DNA of 64,000 bases from Rhodoferax saidenbachensis (GCF_001955715.1 NZ_CP019239.1:1364001-1428000); one strand, 5' to 3'. Counted from the first letter of the stretch, positions 1-9,949 are shown. Made by a program: numbers and translations. The notes: generated from the sequence alone by a model not told the origin.

Positions 1-428
1 CCGGTACCGCGGATGCCTGCGGTCAGGGTTGGCGTGATGATCTGGCGGCTGGTGCCCTTGCCCCACACGCTGATTACAGCGCCTGTCACCAAACGCAGCA
101 GGCTCACGGCGCTCAAGGTGTTGCCACGTTCCACTGTCATCATGGAGTTCTGGCGCACGTGGAAAGACGAATTGCCCAGCACAAAAATCAGGCTGGAGCC
201 CGGGCCGGTGGCGATCTGGTCGCCAGTTTGCACTGACTGCCCGTTCACCAGACGGCCGCCGTTGACCGTGGCGTCACCCACCAGTTCCACCACATTGCTG
301 CGTGATTGCGCTTGTGCGGCACCAAAGCCGCCCATCGCGGTCCAGGCTGCGGCAGATTGCAGAAAACTGCGGCGCTGGAACCACAGCACCTCGGATTCAG
401 TGCGGCCTTGCAAATGGTGCTGCGTCAT
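1..428 (-). CDS. FecR-domain protein with Tat signal (3' end outside window)
   Basis: The gene starts at 428 and runs off the left edge, so only about 142 residues are visible. The N-terminus has a twin-arginine motif (QRRSFLQ, residues about 18-24), a short hydrophobic Ala/Gly stretch and an AQA-type cleavage site, so export by the Tat route is likely. The mature part reads like a FecR domain: an early V-G-x-A turn, then VNGQSVQTGDQIATGPGS and a beta-rich segment. Its start overlaps the stop of the upstream membrane-protein gene by 4 bases (ATGA), so the two are probably translationally coupled. FecR-like domains outside iron signalling often have unknown ligands, so no precise role is claimed. 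Confidence 0.75.
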   Translation of the reverse strand, partial: MTQHHLQGRTESEVLWFQRRSFLQSAAAWTAMGGFGAAQAQSRSNVVELVGDATVNGGRLVNGQSVQTGDQIATGPGSSLIFVLGNSSFHVRQNSMMTVERGNTLSAVSLLRLVTGAVISVWGKGTSRQIITPTLTAGIRGT

Positions 429-1207
429 GGGGTGTCTCCGGTAGTGGAAAGGTCAAAACTGTCGCTGTACGTGAAATAGAGGGAGGTAAAAAACATGGCT
501 GCTATCAGCAGGATGGCCGGAAACAGCAGGGCGGCCGTGGCATCTGCACTGCCCCACAACGCGCCCATGGTCGCCACCAGCATACCCACGGCCAGGAATA
601 CAGCCATCCAGACCAACCCGAATACCGTGAAGGCCCAGAAATTGCGCATGCAGGCCACCAGGCTGAAAAACAGGCTCTTGACCGGCGACACGCCATGCCA
701 GTGCACCAGTGCCGGGGCATGCCAGAACATCAGCGACAAAGGCATGTACAGCGCCAGGAACAGCAGCAGCGCGATCTGAAAATTGGGCTCCTGCAGGGTC
801 TCGGCGTTAAACGCCCCGCCCAGCAGATACAGCTTGGCCAGTTGGCCGCCATCCACCAGCGCAGTCAGTCCCATGGTGCCCAGAAATCCCAGCGCATACA
901 GGGCGCCCAGCACCAGCATGGCCTGGGTTTGCGGGCGTCCGGCACGAAAGGCGCTGAACAACATCAGGGGCATGGGGAACTTGCCCTCGGTGGCCTGCTG
1001 GCTCGCAGCCATCAGGCCCAGTGTGGCCGCCGGCATAAACGCCAGGGCCAGCGCACTGCCAATGAAGGGGACCATGCTCAGGATGGACATGGTGGCCATG
1101 AACATGAAGAACATGCCTGCCAGCGCCAATGGCTGTTTGAAGAAGGTCCGTATGCCCAGCTTGACCCACTGGCTTCCCCGGCTGGCCGGGACGATTTGGA
1201 GCTTCAT
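425..1207 (-). CDS. BPSS1780-type integral membrane protein
   Basis: This 260-residue protein has several hydrophobic segments (roughly residues 28-50, 55-75, 95-120, 145-165, 190-215 and 225-250) and no signal peptide. The N-terminal pattern, with VPASRGSQWVKLG followed by FKQPLALAGMFF, matches my memory of the BPSS1780 family of betaproteobacterial membrane proteins, whose function is not known. It overlaps thrB upstream by 4 bases and the FecR-like gene downstream by 4 bases, so the three form one tightly packed transcription unit. The link to homoserine kinase may be only positional. Confidence 0.75.
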   Translation of the reverse strand: MKLQIVPASRGSQWVKLGIRTFFKQPLALAGMFFMFMATMSILSMVPFIGSALALAFMPAATLGLMAASQQATEGKFPMPLMLFSAFRAGRPQTQAMLVLGALYALGFLGTMGLTALVDGGQLAKLYLLGGAFNAETLQEPNFQIALLLFLALYMPLSLMFWHAPALVHWHGVSPVKSLFFSLVACMRNFWAFTVFGLVWMAVFLAVGMLVATMGALWGSADATAALLFPAILLIAAMFFTSLYFTYSDSFDLSTTGDTP

Positions 1208-2208
1208 GCGGCAAGGCTTTCGGTGGTTTCCACCACAGGCAGGGTCAGAGGGTGTTGGATACGCTGGCGCAGTACCCGCTCGAAATGGCTGGGGTCATGT
1301 GCTTTGAGCATGGAGGCTTCGCGTGGCAGGTGCAGGTCCCAGAGGCGTGAGAGCCAGAAGCGCAGTGCACCGGCGCGCGCCATGGCGGGCAGCAGCGTGC
1401 GTTCTTGCGCTTTCAGCGGGCGCACGGCGGTGTAGGCGTCCAGGAAGGCGGCGGTGCGCTCGGCATCCGTCGCGCCGGTTTCCAGATCAATACACCAATC
1501 GTTGAGGCACACCGCAATGTCGAACAGCCAAGCGTCGTTGCCGGCAAAGTAGAAATCGAAGAAACCGGTGAGGGCGGGCGTGTGCGCTGCATCGGCCGCC
1601 ACCTCGAACATCACGTTGTCGCGGAACAGGTCGGCGTGGATGGCGCCTTGTGGCAGGGCGCCATAGGCCGACTGCGTGGCCACGTGGTTCTGGTAGGCCA
1701 GTTCGCTTTGCAGCAGCGCCGCCTGGGCGGGCTCCAGAAAAGGCAGCACCACGGGCACCGTCTCGTTCCACCAGGGCAGGGCGCGCAGGTTGGGCTGCTG
1801 CATCGAATAGTCACGCCCGGCCAAATGCATGCGGGCCAGCATGCTGCCTACCAGCGTGCAATGCGCGGCGTCAGGGCGCAGTTCGCTCTTGCCGCGCAGG
1901 CGGTTGACCACGGCAGCGGGCTTGCCATTCAGGTGGTGTAGCACGTCGCCGTCGCGGTTGGCGGCCGGGTCCGGCACGGGAATGCCGTGGTGGGCCAGGT
2001 GTTTCATCAGCCGCAGGTAAAACGGCAACTGCTCGGCGCTGAGCCGCTCGAACAGGGTCAGCACATAGGCGCCCTGGTCGGTGGTGACGAAATAGTTGGT
2101 GTTTTCAATGCCGCCCGAACACCCCTCCATGGATTGGAGGGTGCCCAGGGCAAGACTTTGCAAAAATTGGTTGGCTTCCTCGAAGGAAACCTCTGTGTAA
2201 ACCGCCAT
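1204..2208 (-). CDS. thrB: homoserine kinase (APH-fold type)
   Basis: Homoserine kinase phosphorylates L-homoserine with ATP in threonine synthesis. The 334-residue protein is the aminoglycoside-phosphotransferase-fold type usual in beta- and alphaproteobacteria, not the GHMP type of E. coli. Visible family features are the N-terminal MAVYTEVSFEEANQFL, the nucleotide loop GGIENTNYFV (about residues 32-41), the catalytic-loop motif IHADLFRDNVMF (about residue 190) and a metal-binding FFDFYFAG segment. Length is normal. It diverges from polA across 59 bases and overlaps the downstream membrane-protein gene by 4 bases. Confidence 0.93.
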   Translation of the reverse strand: MAVYTEVSFEEANQFLQSLALGTLQSMEGCSGGIENTNYFVTTDQGAYVLTLFERLSAEQLPFYLRLMKHLAHHGIPVPDPAANRDGDVLHHLNGKPAAVVNRLRGKSELRPDAAHCTLVGSMLARMHLAGRDYSMQQPNLRALPWWNETVPVVLPFLEPAQAALLQSELAYQNHVATQSAYGALPQGAIHADLFRDNVMFEVAADAAHTPALTGFFDFYFAGNDAWLFDIAVCLNDWCIDLETGATDAERTAAFLDAYTAVRPLKAQERTLLPAMARAGALRFWLSRLWDLHLPREASMLKAHDPSHFERVLRQRIQHPLTLPVVETTESLAA

Positions 2209-2267
2209 GGCCGAATTGTAGGGCCCATGCCGGAACCGGCCGTCTGTGGGACAGGCAAAATGGCCCT

Positions 2268-5078
2268 ATGAGTGAAACTGTCAAAACCCTGCTGCTGGTC
2301 GATGGCTCCAGCTACCTCTACCGCGCCTTTTTTGCCGGTGGCGAAACCATGAGCATCACGCTGCCCGACGGCACGGTGCAAAAGACCGGTGCCATCCGCA
2401 TCATGATCAACATGATGAACAGCCTGCGCAAGGAAGTGCCGGCCGATTACGTGGCCTGTGTGTTTGACGCCAAGGGCCCGACCTTTCGCGACGCCATCTA
2501 CCCCCAATACAAGGCGCACCGCGACCCCATGCCCGACGACCTGCGCAGCCAGATCGCACCCATCCACGAGGTGGTGCGCCACCTGGGCTGGACCGTACTG
2601 GACGTGCCCGGCGTGGAGGCCGACGACGTGATCGGCACGCTGGCCGTCACCGCAGCCAACCAGGGCATCGAAGTGATCGTGAGCAGCGGCGATAAAGACC
2701 TGGCGCAACTGGTCAACGAACGCATCACCATCATCGACACCATGAACGGCAAGCGCCGCGACCTGGCCGGTGTGCAGGCAGAGTTCGGAATACCCGCCCA
2801 CCTGATGCTGGATTACCAGAACCTGGTGGGTGACACCGTGGACAACGTGCCCGGCGTGCCCAAAGTGGGCCCCAAGACGGCCGTGAAGTGGCTGCTGGAA
2901 TACGGCTCGCTGCAAGCCGTGGTGGACAACGCGGACAAGATTGGCGGCGTCGTGGGCGAGAACCTGCGCAAGACGCTGGACTGGCTGCCGACAGGCCGCA
3001 GCCTGCTGACTATCAAGACCGACTGCGACCTGAAAGACTGGCTGCCCGATCTGCCTGCTATGGATTCCATAGCTGTCGGCGCAGAAGATACGGGGGCTTT
3101 GGTCACTTTTTATGAGAAATATGGATTCAAAGGATTGGCCAAGTCACTCAGCGGCGCCAGTGCCGACGCGGGCACACCGGCCGCCGCGCCCAAGGCTGGC
3201 AAGGCCAAGGCGTCTGCCCCGGGCCTGTTTGATGAAGCCGAGCCTGCCGCAGCTGCGCCTGCACCCCGTGCCAGCAACCTGGCCTACGACACCATCCTGA
3301 CCTGGGAGATGTTCGACACCTGGTTAGCCAAGCTGGAAGCCGCCGAGCTGGTTGCGCTGGACACCGAAACCACCTCGCTCGATGAAATGCGTGCCGAGAT
3401 TGTTGGCATATCGTTCAGCGTGGAGCCGGGCCAAGCGGCCTACATTCCGGTGTCCCACCGGTACCCGGACGCACCGGAACAACTGAACCGCGAAGAGGTG
3501 CTGGCCAAACTCAAACCCTGGCTGGAAAACCCCAAGGCACTGAAGCTGGGCCAACACATGAAATACGACCGCCATGTGTTTGCCAACCACGGCATCGAGG
3601 TGCAGGGCTACGCGCACGACACCATGCTGCAAAGCTACGTGCTGGAAGTGCATATGCCGCATGGCCTGTCCAGCTTGGCAGACCGGCATCTGGGGCGCAG
3701 CGGCATCACGTATGAAGATTTGTGCGGCAAGGGCGCGAACCAGATTCCGTTTGACCAGGTCGATATTGCCAAGGCCGCTGAATACTCCTGCGAAGACTCG
3801 GACCAGACGCTGGACGTGCACCGCGTGCTGTGGCCGCAACTGCAGGCCAACGACAAACTCAAGTTCATCTACGAACTGGAAATCGCCAGCAGCGAAACCC
3901 TGTACCGCATCGAGCGCAACGGCGTGTTGATTGACGCGCCCACCTTGGCCAAACAAAGTCATGAGCTGGGCCAGCGCATCCTGCAACTGGAAACCGAGGC
4001 GTACGAGATTGCAGGGCAACCGTTCAACCTGAGCAGCCCCAAGCAGTTGGGCGAAATTTTCTTTGACAAGCTGGGCATGCCGGTGGTCAAGAAGACCGCG
4101 ACGGGCGCGCGCAGCACCGATGAAGAGGTTCTGGAGAAGCTGGCCGAGGACTACCCACTGCCCGCCAAGCTGCTGGAGCACCGCGGACTGGCCAAACTCA
4201 AGGGCACCTACACCGACAAGCTGGCGCAACTGGCGTTGCCAAGCGATGGCCGTGTGCACACACATTACGCCCAGGCCGTGGCCGTGACAGGACGCTTGAG
4301 CAGCAACGACCCTAACTTGCAGAACATCCCGATCCGCACCGCGGAAGGCCGCCGCGTGCGTGAGGCCTTTGTGGCACCTGCTGGCTCGGTGATTGCCAGC
4401 GCCGATTACTCACAGATCGAGCTGCGCATCATGGCCCACATCAGCGACGATGCGGCATTGCTCAAGGCCTTCCATGACGGGCTGGACGTGCACCGCGCCA
4501 CGGCCGCTGAAGTGTTTGGCGTGCCGGTGGACCAGGTGAGCAGTGAGCAGCGGCGCTACGCCAAGGTCATCAACTTCGGCCTGATCTACGGCATGAGCGC
4601 CTTTGGCCTGGCGCGCAATCTGGGCATCGACAACACCGCGGCCAAGAACTACATCGCGCGTTACTTTGAGCGTTACCCGGGCGTCAAGACCTATATGGAA
4701 ACCACACGCGAGCTGGCCAAAAGCCAAGGCTATGTGGAAACCGTGTTTGGCCGGCGTTTGCAGCTGGCCGGTATCAAGACCGCCAAGGGTGCGCAATTGG
4801 CAGGGCTGGAGCGGGCCGCGATCAACGCACCCATGCAGGGCACAGCGGCGGACCTGATCAAGCTCAGCATGAACAAGGTGCAGCAGGTGCTGGACGCCGA
4901 AAAACGCGCCACCAAGATGATCATGCAGGTGCACGATGAACTGGTGTTTGAGGTGCCGGACCACGAGGTGGAGTGGCTCAAGACCGAAATCCCACGCTTG
5001 ATGGCCGGTGTGGCGGACCTCAAAGTGCCGCTGCTGGCCGAGGTGGGGGTGGGCCCCAACTGGGACAAGGCGCATTGA
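2268..5078 (+). CDS. polA: DNA polymerase I
   Basis: This 936-residue enzyme has all three classical domains: a 5'-3' exonuclease (residues about 1-290), a 3'-5' proofreading exonuclease (about 335-520) and a family A polymerase (about 530-936). The proofreading site looks active, with DTETTSLDE near residue 364. Polymerase motif A (ADYSQIELR, near 712) and motif C (VHDE, near 888) are intact. It fills gaps after Okazaki-fragment processing and excision repair. The linker after the 5' exonuclease (about residues 264-279) is encoded by a copy of the dispersed hairpin repeat, in frame. It is transcribed alone, divergent from thrB. Confidence 0.97.
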   Translation: MSETVKTLLLVDGSSYLYRAFFAGGETMSITLPDGTVQKTGAIRIMINMMNSLRKEVPADYVACVFDAKGPTFRDAIYPQYKAHRDPMPDDLRSQIAPIHEVVRHLGWTVLDVPGVEADDVIGTLAVTAANQGIEVIVSSGDKDLAQLVNERITIIDTMNGKRRDLAGVQAEFGIPAHLMLDYQNLVGDTVDNVPGVPKVGPKTAVKWLLEYGSLQAVVDNADKIGGVVGENLRKTLDWLPTGRSLLTIKTDCDLKDWLPDLPAMDSIAVGAEDTGALVTFYEKYGFKGLAKSLSGASADAGTPAAAPKAGKAKASAPGLFDEAEPAAAAPAPRASNLAYDTILTWEMFDTWLAKLEAAELVALDTETTSLDEMRAEIVGISFSVEPGQAAYIPVSHRYPDAPEQLNREEVLAKLKPWLENPKALKLGQHMKYDRHVFANHGIEVQGYAHDTMLQSYVLEVHMPHGLSSLADRHLGRSGITYEDLCGKGANQIPFDQVDIAKAAEYSCEDSDQTLDVHRVLWPQLQANDKLKFIYELEIASSETLYRIERNGVLIDAPTLAKQSHELGQRILQLETEAYEIAGQPFNLSSPKQLGEIFFDKLGMPVVKKTATGARSTDEEVLEKLAEDYPLPAKLLEHRGLAKLKGTYTDKLAQLALPSDGRVHTHYAQAVAVTGRLSSNDPNLQNIPIRTAEGRRVREAFVAPAGSVIASADYSQIELRIMAHISDDAALLKAFHDGLDVHRATAAEVFGVPVDQVSSEQRRYAKVINFGLIYGMSAFGLARNLGIDNTAAKNYIARYFERYPGVKTYMETTRELAKSQGYVETVFGRRLQLAGIKTAKGAQLAGLERAAINAPMQGTAADLIKLSMNKVQQVLDAEKRATKMIMQVHDELVFEVPDHEVEWLKTEIPRLMAGVADLKVPLLAEVGVGPNWDKAH
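3057..3104 (+). repeat. dispersed hairpin repeat, copy 1 (inside polA, in frame)
   Basis: The stem GCTATGGA/TCCATAGC is followed by the GCGCA and GGGGGCT blocks shared by the other copies. It encodes the linker between the 5' exonuclease and proofreading domains of PolA without breaking the frame. Confidence 0.7.
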
Positions 5079-5229
5079 AAAGACGGTGGCTCTACAGCTT
5101 GCCATGTGTCACAGAGCGAGGCCTAGAATGCAGCACCGCATGCTGGTCACCGCCTGGGTTGGATGACAGGAATGCAGGGGTTGGTTGGGTGTGTGGAAGT
5201 GGTTTGGCGTAACTAAGAATGGAGTTGAT

Positions 5230-7011
5230 ATGGCTGCCTTTTTCAATAACGTATCGGTGGGCAAGCGTCTGGGTGCGGCATTCGCACTGGTTCTGGCGCT
5301 GTCCATTGTCGTCATCCTTGTAAGCCTGTCACGTCTGAGTGCGGTGGCGGACGCCAGCCGAGAAATGATTGCCAGTCCGATCAAGACGGAGCGCATCATC
5401 GGCGACTGGTATCGCAATATTTATGCGGGTATTCGCCGCACATCGGCCATTGCGCGCAGCAGCGATCCGTCCCTCGCTGCTTTTTTTGCGGAAGACCAGG
5501 CTGCATCTACCAAGAGCTCCACGGAATACCAAAAGATGCTCGAAGAGTTGATGGAAACTGACAAGGAGAAGGCCTTGTATGCGGCGGTCGGAGAGCAACG
5601 CAAGGCCTACATCCAGGTGAGGGATGCGGTCGTCAATCTGAAGAAGGAAGGTAAAGCGGAAGAGTCTCTGAAGCTGATGGAGGAAAAGTTCGTTCCGGCT
5701 GGAAAGGTATATCAAGCCAAGATGGAAGAGCTGCTGACCATGCAGCGCCAAGAGATTGATGAAATCGGTAAATCCATTGATGAGATTTACAAATCAAGCC
5801 GCACGTTGATGATTGCTTTAGGCGTCGTCAGCGTTTTACTCGGACTGACGGTGGCCTGGCTCCTGTCCAACAGCATTACGCGCCCACTGAACCAAGCCAG
5901 TGCTGTAGCACGGCAAGTGGCCGAAGGTGACCTGACGACCCATATTGACAACCAGCGCACGGATGAAGTGGGGCAGTTGCTCAGCAGCCTGCAGGACATG
6001 CAAACCAGCCTGGTCAAGGTGGTCAGCAATGTACGCAGTGGCTCCGAATCCGTCGCTACCGCCAGCGCCGAAATAGCCCAAGGCAACAACGACCTGAGTG
6101 CCCGCACCGAACAACAAGCCTCTGCGCTGGAAGAAACCGCGGCCAGCATGGAAGAACTAGGCTCCACCGTCAAACAAAACGCGGACAGTGCCCGCCAGGC
6201 CAATCAACTCGCCATGAACGCCTCTACCGTCGCCATCAAGGGCGGCGAAGTGGTCGGTCAGGTGGTCGAGACCATGAAAGGCATCAACGAATCCAGCCGC
6301 AAGATCAGCGACATCATCAGCGTGATCGACGGTATTGCCTTCCAGACCAACATCCTGGCCCTGAATGCCGCGGTGGAAGCCGCCAGAGCGGGCGAACAAG
6401 GGCGCGGCTTTGCGGTGGTGGCCAGTGAAGTCCGAAGCTTGGCCGGCCGTTCTGCCGAAGCCGCCAAAGAGATCAAGAGCCTGATCGGCGCCAGTGTGGA
6501 GCGGGTGGAACAGGGAACTGCGCTGGTCGACCAGGCGGGCACCACCATGACCGAGGTGGTCAGTTCCATCAAGCGGGTGACTGACATCATGGGAGAGATC
6601 AGCGCGGCCAGCAACGAACAGGCTTCTGGCGTCGCTCAGGTAGGCGAGGCGGTGACCCAGATGGACCAGGCCACGCAGCAGAATGCGGCGCTGGTGGAAG
6701 AGATGGCGGCAGCGGCATCGAGCCTGAAGAGCCAGGCCAATGAGCTGGTGCAGGTGGTGGCCGTGTTCAAACTTGGCGCCGCAGACCAGACGGTGACCCG
6801 TTCGCCAAGCCCCGTTGTTCACAAGGCCGCACCAGTGAAGGTGGCTGCGCGTAGTGCCCCCGCTGCTGCGGGTGCAAAGGCATCCGTCAAGGCCATGCCC
6901 GCCAAGCCTGTGCCGAAAGCTGCCGCCACTAAGGTGGCGAGCCTGTCTGCGCCCAAGGCCAGCGCCAAGGTCACCCCCGCGGGCGGAGATGACGATTGGG
7001 AAACCTTTTAA
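5230..7011 (+). CDS. methyl-accepting chemotaxis protein with DWETF tail
   Basis: This 593-residue chemoreceptor has a first membrane helix at residues about 10-32, a periplasmic four-helix-bundle type sensor region, a second helix near 195-215, a HAMP segment, and a long cytoplasmic coiled coil. The highly conserved hairpin tip ([19 protein letters not shown]) near residue 375 marks it as a true MCP. The start at 5230 is preceded by GGAG at 5221; an upstream in-frame start at 5185 is less likely. An Ala/Lys/Pro-rich linker of about 60 residues ends in DWETF, close to the NWETF pentapeptide that tethers CheR and CheB in other receptors. No che gene is adjacent; the ligand is unknown. Confidence 0.93.
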   Translation: MAAFFNNVSVGKRLGAAFALVLALSIVVILVSLSRLSAVADASREMIASPIKTERIIGDWYRNIYAGIRRTSAIARSSDPSLAAFFAEDQAASTKSSTEYQKMLEELMETDKEKALYAAVGEQRKAYIQVRDAVVNLKKEGKAEESLKLMEEKFVPAGKVYQAKMEELLTMQRQEIDEIGKSIDEIYKSSRTLMIALGVVSVLLGLTVAWLLSNSITRPLNQASAVARQVAEGDLTTHIDNQRTDEVGQLLSSLQDMQTSLVKVVSNVRSGSESVATASAEIAQGNNDLSARTEQQASALEETAASMEELGSTVKQNADSARQANQLAMNASTVAIKGGEVVGQVVETMKGINESSRKISDIISVIDGIAFQTNILALNAAVEAARAGEQGRGFAVVASEVRSLAGRSAEAAKEIKSLIGASVERVEQGTALVDQAGTTMTEVVSSIKRVTDIMGEISAASNEQASGVAQVGEAVTQMDQATQQNAALVEEMAAAASSLKSQANELVQVVAVFKLGAADQTVTRSPSPVVHKAAPVKVAARSAPAAAGAKASVKAMPAKPVPKAAATKVASLSAPKASAKVTPAGGDDDWETF

Positions 7012-7107
7012 CTTTGAAGCCACCGCGCACCGGGATTCCCCCGGTTTGCACGGAGTTTTATTGCTTGCCTACACGCATCCGCCTTTTACCAACCCTAGGA
7101 GACACGC

Positions 7108-8010
7108 ATGTTTGAAGAATTGAAGAACAGCATCCAATCCCTCTTGCCCGGCCAGAGCACGGAAAACGGTGCCACCCGCCGTACCGCCCTGAAAACGGCG
7201 TTGGGTGTCGGCTACGCGGCAACGGCCATGCCCATCATGGCGCAGACGGCCATCCAGACATCTACACAGGGGCTCGCCGCGGGAGAAGGCATTTACGACA
7301 TGGAGGGCTTTTCGGTGCCCTTCTATTACGCCGCCCCAGAAGGCAAGAAGAACCTGCCCGTGATACTGGTGGTGCAGGAAATCTTTGGCGTGCATGAATA
7401 CATTGCCGATACCTGCCGCCGTTTTGCCAAGGCCGGTTATTTGGCCATCGCCCCGGATCTGTACGCCCGCCAAGGCGATGCGTCCAAATACACCGACATC
7501 GGCAAGCTGATCGCGGAAGTGGTCAACAAAGTGCCCGATGAACAGGTCATGGCCGATCTGGACGGTGCCATCGCCTGGGCTGCCGAAAACGGTGGCAATG
7601 TGAAAAAGGTGGGCATTACCGGTTTCTGCTGGGGTGGCCGTATCACCTGGCTCTACGCCGAGCAAAGCAAGAAGGTCAAGGCTGGCGTGGCTTGGTACGG
7701 GCGCCTCGTCGGTGCGCCGTCTGCACTCACGCCCAAACACCCGCTGGAACTGGCGGCCAGCCTCAAGGCGCCGGTCTTGGGTCTGTACGGCGGGCAGGAC
7801 GGCGGCATTCCGCTCACCACGGTGAATGAAATGAAGGATGCCCTGGCAGCCGCCAAGGGCAACAAGGCCGCTGCAGCTTCGGAATTTGTGGTGTACCCAC
7901 AGGCACCGCACGCCTTCCACGCCGACTACCGCTCCAGCTACCGCAAGGAAGCGGCAGAAGACGGCTTCCAGCGCGCGCTGGCATGGTTCAAGGCCAAGGG
8001 AGTCGCGTGA
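7108..8010 (+). CDS. dienelactone hydrolase family protein, probably exported
   Basis: This 300-residue alpha/beta hydrolase of the dienelactone hydrolase family carries the expected nucleophile cysteine in GFCWGG (about residue 173), an aspartate in GGQDGG (about 232) and the histidine in APHAFH (about 270). The N-terminus has a twin-arginine pair (TRRTALKTALG, about residue 24) and a hydrophobic stretch ending in MAQT, so Tat export is likely. Homologues hydrolyse lactones or related esters; the substrate here is not evident. The ZIP transporter gene starts inside its last codons, so the two are cotranscribed. Confidence 0.9.
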   Translation: MFEELKNSIQSLLPGQSTENGATRRTALKTALGVGYAATAMPIMAQTAIQTSTQGLAAGEGIYDMEGFSVPFYYAAPEGKKNLPVILVVQEIFGVHEYIADTCRRFAKAGYLAIAPDLYARQGDASKYTDIGKLIAEVVNKVPDEQVMADLDGAIAWAAENGGNVKKVGITGFCWGGRITWLYAEQSKKVKAGVAWYGRLVGAPSALTPKHPLELAASLKAPVLGLYGGQDGGIPLTTVNEMKDALAAAKGNKAAAASEFVVYPQAPHAFHADYRSSYRKEAAEDGFQRALAWFKAKGVA

Positions 8011-8807
8011 CCCTCATTGCGATTCTGATAGGTACTTTGGCGGCGGGCATTGGCAGTGTCTGGGTAGCCGCCGCCCTGAGCTTCGGGCCGCTGGCACGCT
8101 ACACCCAGCACATGCTGAGTCTGGCCGCCGGGGCCCTGTTGGCCACGGCCTTCATGCACCTGCTGCCCGAGGCGTTCGAGAGCCAGGCCGGTGCGCAGGA
8201 GCTGTTCATGGCCCTGCTCATCGGGCTGGTGTTTTTCTTTTTGCTGGACAAGGCCGAGCTGTGGCACCACGGCCATGAGCACCACCACGGCGGCGAGGCA
8301 GACCATGCGCACGCACATGCTGACGATCACCACCATGGGCATTCGCATGCCCCGGTCACTGGTAGCTGGGCGGTTCTCACCGGTGACAGCGTGCATTGTT
8401 TTGGCGACGGCATCCTGATTGCCTCGGCCTTTATGGCCGATACCCGCCTGGGCTTGCTCGCATCGGTGGCGGTGCTGGCCCATGAGATACCGCACCACAT
8501 GGGCGATCTGATGGTGCTGCGCCGGGGCAACAGCAACCGCCGCATGGCCCTGGTCAAGGTGTCCCTGGCCGGTGCCGTGACGGCTCTGGGTGGCCTGGTG
8601 GGTTTCTGGCTGGTCGACCAATTGCAGGACTACCTGCCGTACTTTCTGGTGATTGCCTCCAGCAGCTTCATCTATGTGGCGTTGGCCGATCTGATTCCGC
8701 AACTGCAAAGGCGCCTCAATGCGAAGGAGACCGTCGTGCAGGTGGGCTGGCTGTTGGCCGGTATTGCGCTGGTCGGTCTGGTGAGCCAGATGCCCCACGG
8801 GCATTGA
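8007..8807 (+). CDS. ZIP family divalent metal transporter
   Basis: This 266-residue membrane protein has the ZIP arrangement: three N-terminal helices, a long histidine-rich cytoplasmic loop (about residues 88-115, very rich in His, Asp and Glu), then helices with HCFGDG and the conserved AHEIPHHMGD metal-site motif. It should move zinc or another divalent cation across the inner membrane. I chose the GTG at 8007, preceded by AAGGGAG at 7996, rather than the in-frame ATG at 7983, because it overlaps the hydrolase stop codon by 4 bases and gives a normal ZIP N-terminus. Confidence 0.92.
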   Translation: MTLIAILIGTLAAGIGSVWVAAALSFGPLARYTQHMLSLAAGALLATAFMHLLPEAFESQAGAQELFMALLIGLVFFFLLDKAELWHHGHEHHHGGEADHAHAHADDHHHGHSHAPVTGSWAVLTGDSVHCFGDGILIASAFMADTRLGLLASVAVLAHEIPHHMGDLMVLRRGNSNRRMALVKVSLAGAVTALGGLVGFWLVDQLQDYLPYFLVIASSSFIYVALADLIPQLQRRLNAKETVVQVGWLLAGIALVGLVSQMPHGH

Positions 8808-8813
8808 GCGTAT

Positions 8814-8890
8814 TCCGTTCGCCCTGAGCCTGTCGAAGGGTGGGGCGAGCACTAGACGCGCTGGACTTCGACAGGCTCAGTCCGAACGGA
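8814..8890. repeat. inverted repeat between convergent genes
   Basis: Left arm 8814-8838 and right arm 8866-8890 are inverted copies of about 25 bases with two mismatches, separated by 27 bases. The arms contain the core CTGAGCCTGTCGAAG, a motif I recognise from REP-like intergenic repeats in Burkholderiales. It sits between the ends of the ZIP and sulfurtransferase genes and could act as a bidirectional terminator, though there is no clear U-tract. Confidence 0.8.
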
Positions 8891-8906
8891 GGGTTTTGAG
8901 TCGGAT

Positions 8907-9767
8907 TTATCCCTGTGCCACGGGTCGCGCGGGGTCACTGCTCCACTCACTCCAGCTTCCGGCAAACAGGGCCGTACGGCCCAAACCCGCCACTTCCATA
9001 GCCAGCAGATTCGGCACGGCACTCACGCCGCTGCCGCACTGGTGCACTACGCTGGCCGGGTCACGCTGGCCCAGCAAGGCTTCAAATTCGGCACGTAGCG
9101 TGGCCGCGGGTTTGAACAATCCATCCGCACCGATATTCGCCGTGAACGGACGGTTCAGCGCACCGGGGATATGGCCCGCCACCGGGTCGATGGGCTCTAT
9201 CTCTCCGCGGTAGCGGGGGGCGCCGCGCGCATCCAGTACCTGTTGGTCCGCGTGTCCCAGGCGGCGCACCACGGTGCCCACATCGACCAGCGTGGCCAGG
9301 GGGGCCTTCAGCGCGAATGGGGTAGCGGGGCGGGCGGCTTCGGTGGCGGCAGTGACTGCATTGCCCGCTGCCTGCCAGGCCTGCAGCCCGCCATCCAGCA
9401 CGGCCACGGCTTCATGGCCCGCCCATTTGAGCATCCACCACAAGCGGCCGGCGTAGTTCACGCCCTGGCGGTCGTACACCACCGCTTGCATGCCGTTGGC
9501 AAAACCCACGCTGCCCAGCCAGGCAGCAAAGGTCTCGCGGGAGGGCAGCGGGTGGCGCCCACCGGAGGCGGCTGTCGGGTCACCTTTGGCGCTCAGCGCC
9601 GTATCCAGGTGGGCGTACACCGCGCTGGGGATATGGGCCTCTGCATATTGGGCTGGACCTTGGGTTGCGTTCATCAGATCGAAGCTGCAGTCAAACACCA
9701 TCAGCGGCGCGCCGCTGGTTTGCAGGGCCTGGAGCTGGGCGACGGATATCAGGGTGGTGTAGGTCAT
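8907..9767 (-). CDS. sulfurtransferase, 3-mercaptopyruvate type
   Basis: This 286-residue protein has two rhodanese domains. The N-terminal domain is the inactive type, and the C-terminal one carries the active cysteine in QCGSGVSA (about residue 243). The CG(S/T)GV(S/T)A loop is typical of 3-mercaptopyruvate sulfurtransferases rather than thiosulfate-specific rhodaneses. It transfers sulfane sulfur to thiols or cyanide. The start at 9767 (MTYTTLISV) is chosen because the upstream extension to 9845 looks like untranslated sequence. It is transcribed alone and converges on the ZIP gene. Confidence 0.88.
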   Translation of the reverse strand: MTYTTLISVAQLQALQTSGAPLMVFDCSFDLMNATQGPAQYAEAHIPSAVYAHLDTALSAKGDPTAASGGRHPLPSRETFAAWLGSVGFANGMQAVVYDRQGVNYAGRLWWMLKWAGHEAVAVLDGGLQAWQAAGNAVTAATEAARPATPFALKAPLATLVDVGTVVRRLGHADQQVLDARGAPRYRGEIEPIDPVAGHIPGALNRPFTANIGADGLFKPAATLRAEFEALLGQRDPASVVHQCGSGVSAVPNLLAMEVAGLGRTALFAGSWSEWSSDPARPVAQG

Positions 9768-9949
9768 GGTGTTGCGATTATCTATTTGCTTTCGAATTGT
9801 TGTTTGCGCTCGCTGGGCTGCGCGACGTATACCCAGTGGCCTCATCAGTCCGTTGCGCGGCGATCGCGCTCATTCATTTCGCAGCGTTAAACTGTGCGCA
9901 TGGAACTAGAGGATGTCTTTGCAGTTGATAGGGTGTACAGGCGCTAAAA

